From Constrictibacter sp. MBR-5 (lineage in GTDB: Bacteria > Pseudomonadota > Alphaproteobacteria > JAJUGE01), in the NCBI RefSeq assembly GCF_040549485.1, contig NZ_JBEPTK010000011.1, positions 1-64,000 on the forward strand: a stretch of DNA of 64,000 nt, given 5' to 3'. A program made the translations under genes and the position numbers. The notes below the pieces were generated by a model. That model did not search any database and had not been told where the DNA came from. It worked only from the letters and a program-made list of their open reading frames with translations. Below are positions 63,096-64,000 of the stretch, one piece after another. Position 1 is the stretch's first letter; every line of letters begins with the position of its first letter.

Positions 63096-64000
63096 ATGAG
63101 CGAGCATCGTACAGACGCGGATCCCGGCCGGCGCGCGGGCGCCGACGCCCTTCCGCTCGCCGCCGCGGCGACCGCCGCGATGTCCACCCTGCTGTGGCCG
63201 GCTGCAGCTTCCGCGCACGTGAAGTGGTTCGCGCCCTACATCGTCGGCGCCGCACCGGCGCCCGTCGGAGACACGCTGGCCAATAGCTGGTTCTGGCTGG
63301 CCCTCGCACTCGTCCTCGGCTTCTTCCTGGCGACGCGCGCCGTCGAGCGCACCGGCGCCGGCACCGCGATCCTGGCCGGCATGGACCGGGTCACCGACCC
63401 GCTCTGGCGGCGGCTCGACGATTTCCTGCGCGTGGTCATCGCGGCCTTCTTCGTCGCCGTCTTCGCGGTCGGCGGCGTCTACCTGACCCCCGACCTGAAG
63501 ACCCCGGCGGAGTGGGTCTCCTGGCTGCAGCTGCTGATCGCCGCGGGCCTGTTCTCGCGCCGGACGATGCCGTTGTCGGCCGTCGGGATCATCGGCCTGT
63601 GGGTGCTCGCGCTGCGCGACTACGACATCTTCCACCTGCTCGACTACCTGGCGCTCGGCGTCGCCGTCGCCGCCTATCTGGTCCTGGCCGCGTCGGACAG
63701 GCCTGAATGGCGCCGGCACCGGTTCGAGGTGCTGCGCTGGGGCGTGGCGATCGCGCTGATGTGGTCGAGCCTGGAGAAGTTCGCCTACCCGGACTGGTTC
63801 TATCCGCTGGTCGAGGAGAAGCCGTTCCTCACCTTCGGCATGCCGCGCGACGTCTTCATCCCGATGGCCGGCGTGGCGGAGTTCACCATGGGCTTCGGCC
63901 TGCTCTGGACGCCGCTGGTGCGCCGGATGTCGGCGGTGGCGCTCTTCGTCATCTTCAACGCCGCCGTCTATCCGTTCGGCCGGATCGACCTGATCGGCCA
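63096..64000 (+). CDS. Multi-pass membrane protein, cut by the window end
   Basis: An open frame from ATG 63096 (MSEHRTDADPGRR) with AGAGAG upstream continues past the last base, giving 301 complete codons. At least seven hydrophobic segments follow an N-terminal region with AHVKWFAPYIVG, for example WFWLALALVLGFFLAT, VVIAAFFVAVFAVGGVYL and GVAIALMWSSLEKF. The repeated helices and the SSLEKFAYPDWF stretch suggest a DoxX-like or related membrane protein. I cannot name a function. Its place after a haemoglobin gene hints at a role in nitrogen-oxide or haem physiology. Confidence 0.75.
   Translation, partial: MSEHRTDADPGRRAGADALPLAAAATAAMSTLLWPAAASAHVKWFAPYIVGAAPAPVGDTLANSWFWLALALVLGFFLATRAVERTGAGTAILAGMDRVTDPLWRRLDDFLRVVIAAFFVAVFAVGGVYLTPDLKTPAEWVSWLQLLIAAGLFSRRTMPLSAVGIIGLWVLALRDYDIFHLLDYLALGVAVAAYLVLAASDRPEWRRHRFEVLRWGVAIALMWSSLEKFAYPDWFYPLVEEKPFLTFGMPRDVFIPMAGVAEFTMGFGLLWTPLVRRMSAVALFVIFNAAVYPFGRIDLIG

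Overview
The window is very G+C-rich, gene-dense DNA from an alphaproteobacterium, most like the Rhodospirillales. The evidence is the block rpsF-rpsR-DUF2232-rplI-dnaB-alr-mlaE/F-radA-cvpA-purF diverging from fabD-fabG-acpP-fabF-mltG, a BamF-type lipoprotein beside lspA-ileS, a paired M16 peptidase locus, and HWE-type signalling. No rRNA or tRNA gene was seen. G+C-rich start contexts, GTG starts and 4-nt ATGA/GTGA overlaps are common.

Layout. 1-5.8 kb: an SDR oxidoreductase diverging from a branched-chain amino-acid-type ABC importer in which the LivM permease and LivG ATPase are fused. 5.8-10.6 kb: a REC-EAL c-di-GMP phosphodiesterase, a large hybrid histidine kinase with a LOV (blue-light) domain, and a lone receiver. 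10.6-13.5 kb: TRAP permeases DctM/DctQ, with an unusual motif-repeat tail on DctM, and a highly structured intergenic region that may encode a non-coding RNA. 13.5-18.3 kb: a YdiJ-type FAD/Fe-S dehydrogenase, a crotonase and a VOC protein. 18.4-22.4 kb: an accessory island with a three-gene ABC three-component (ABC-3C) operon, namely a DUF3732 ATPase with a CPVC hook-like motif, a middle component, and a third component with a restriction-endonuclease-like N-terminus. 22.4-28.8 kb: a DksA-like zinc protein, palindromic repeats, a Baeyer-Villiger monooxygenase, a PepSY membrane protein, and a MetOD1 / HWE kinase / receiver operon. 28.8-39.7 kb: methyltransferase-mutL, pgi, two M16 peptidases, bamF-like, lspA and ileS. 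39.8-42.9 kb: a decaying yefM-yoeB toxin-antitoxin pair, a phospholipase D-like protein and an AI-2E-family permease. 42.9-47.5 kb: mltG and fatty-acid synthesis genes. 47.6-60.5 kb: the ribosomal/replication/purine block, with a cyclopropane fatty acid synthase gene between rplI and dnaB. 60.5-64 kb: a metallo-beta-lactamase-fold hydrolase, a ModE-like regulator, an NsrR-like Rrf2 regulator diverging from a truncated haemoglobin across a perfect palindrome, and a membrane protein cut by the window end.

The most interesting system is the ABC-3C operon at 18459-22116. This class has been predicted from genomics to act in biological conflict, and I know of no detailed biochemical description of it. 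Other notable items are the LOV-hybrid kinase beside a c-di-GMP phosphodiesterase, the structured RNA candidate near 13.0-13.25 kb, a two-copy 132-bp palindromic repeat, and the toxin-antitoxin pair in which the antitoxin is frameshifted and the toxin has lost its terminal catalytic histidine.
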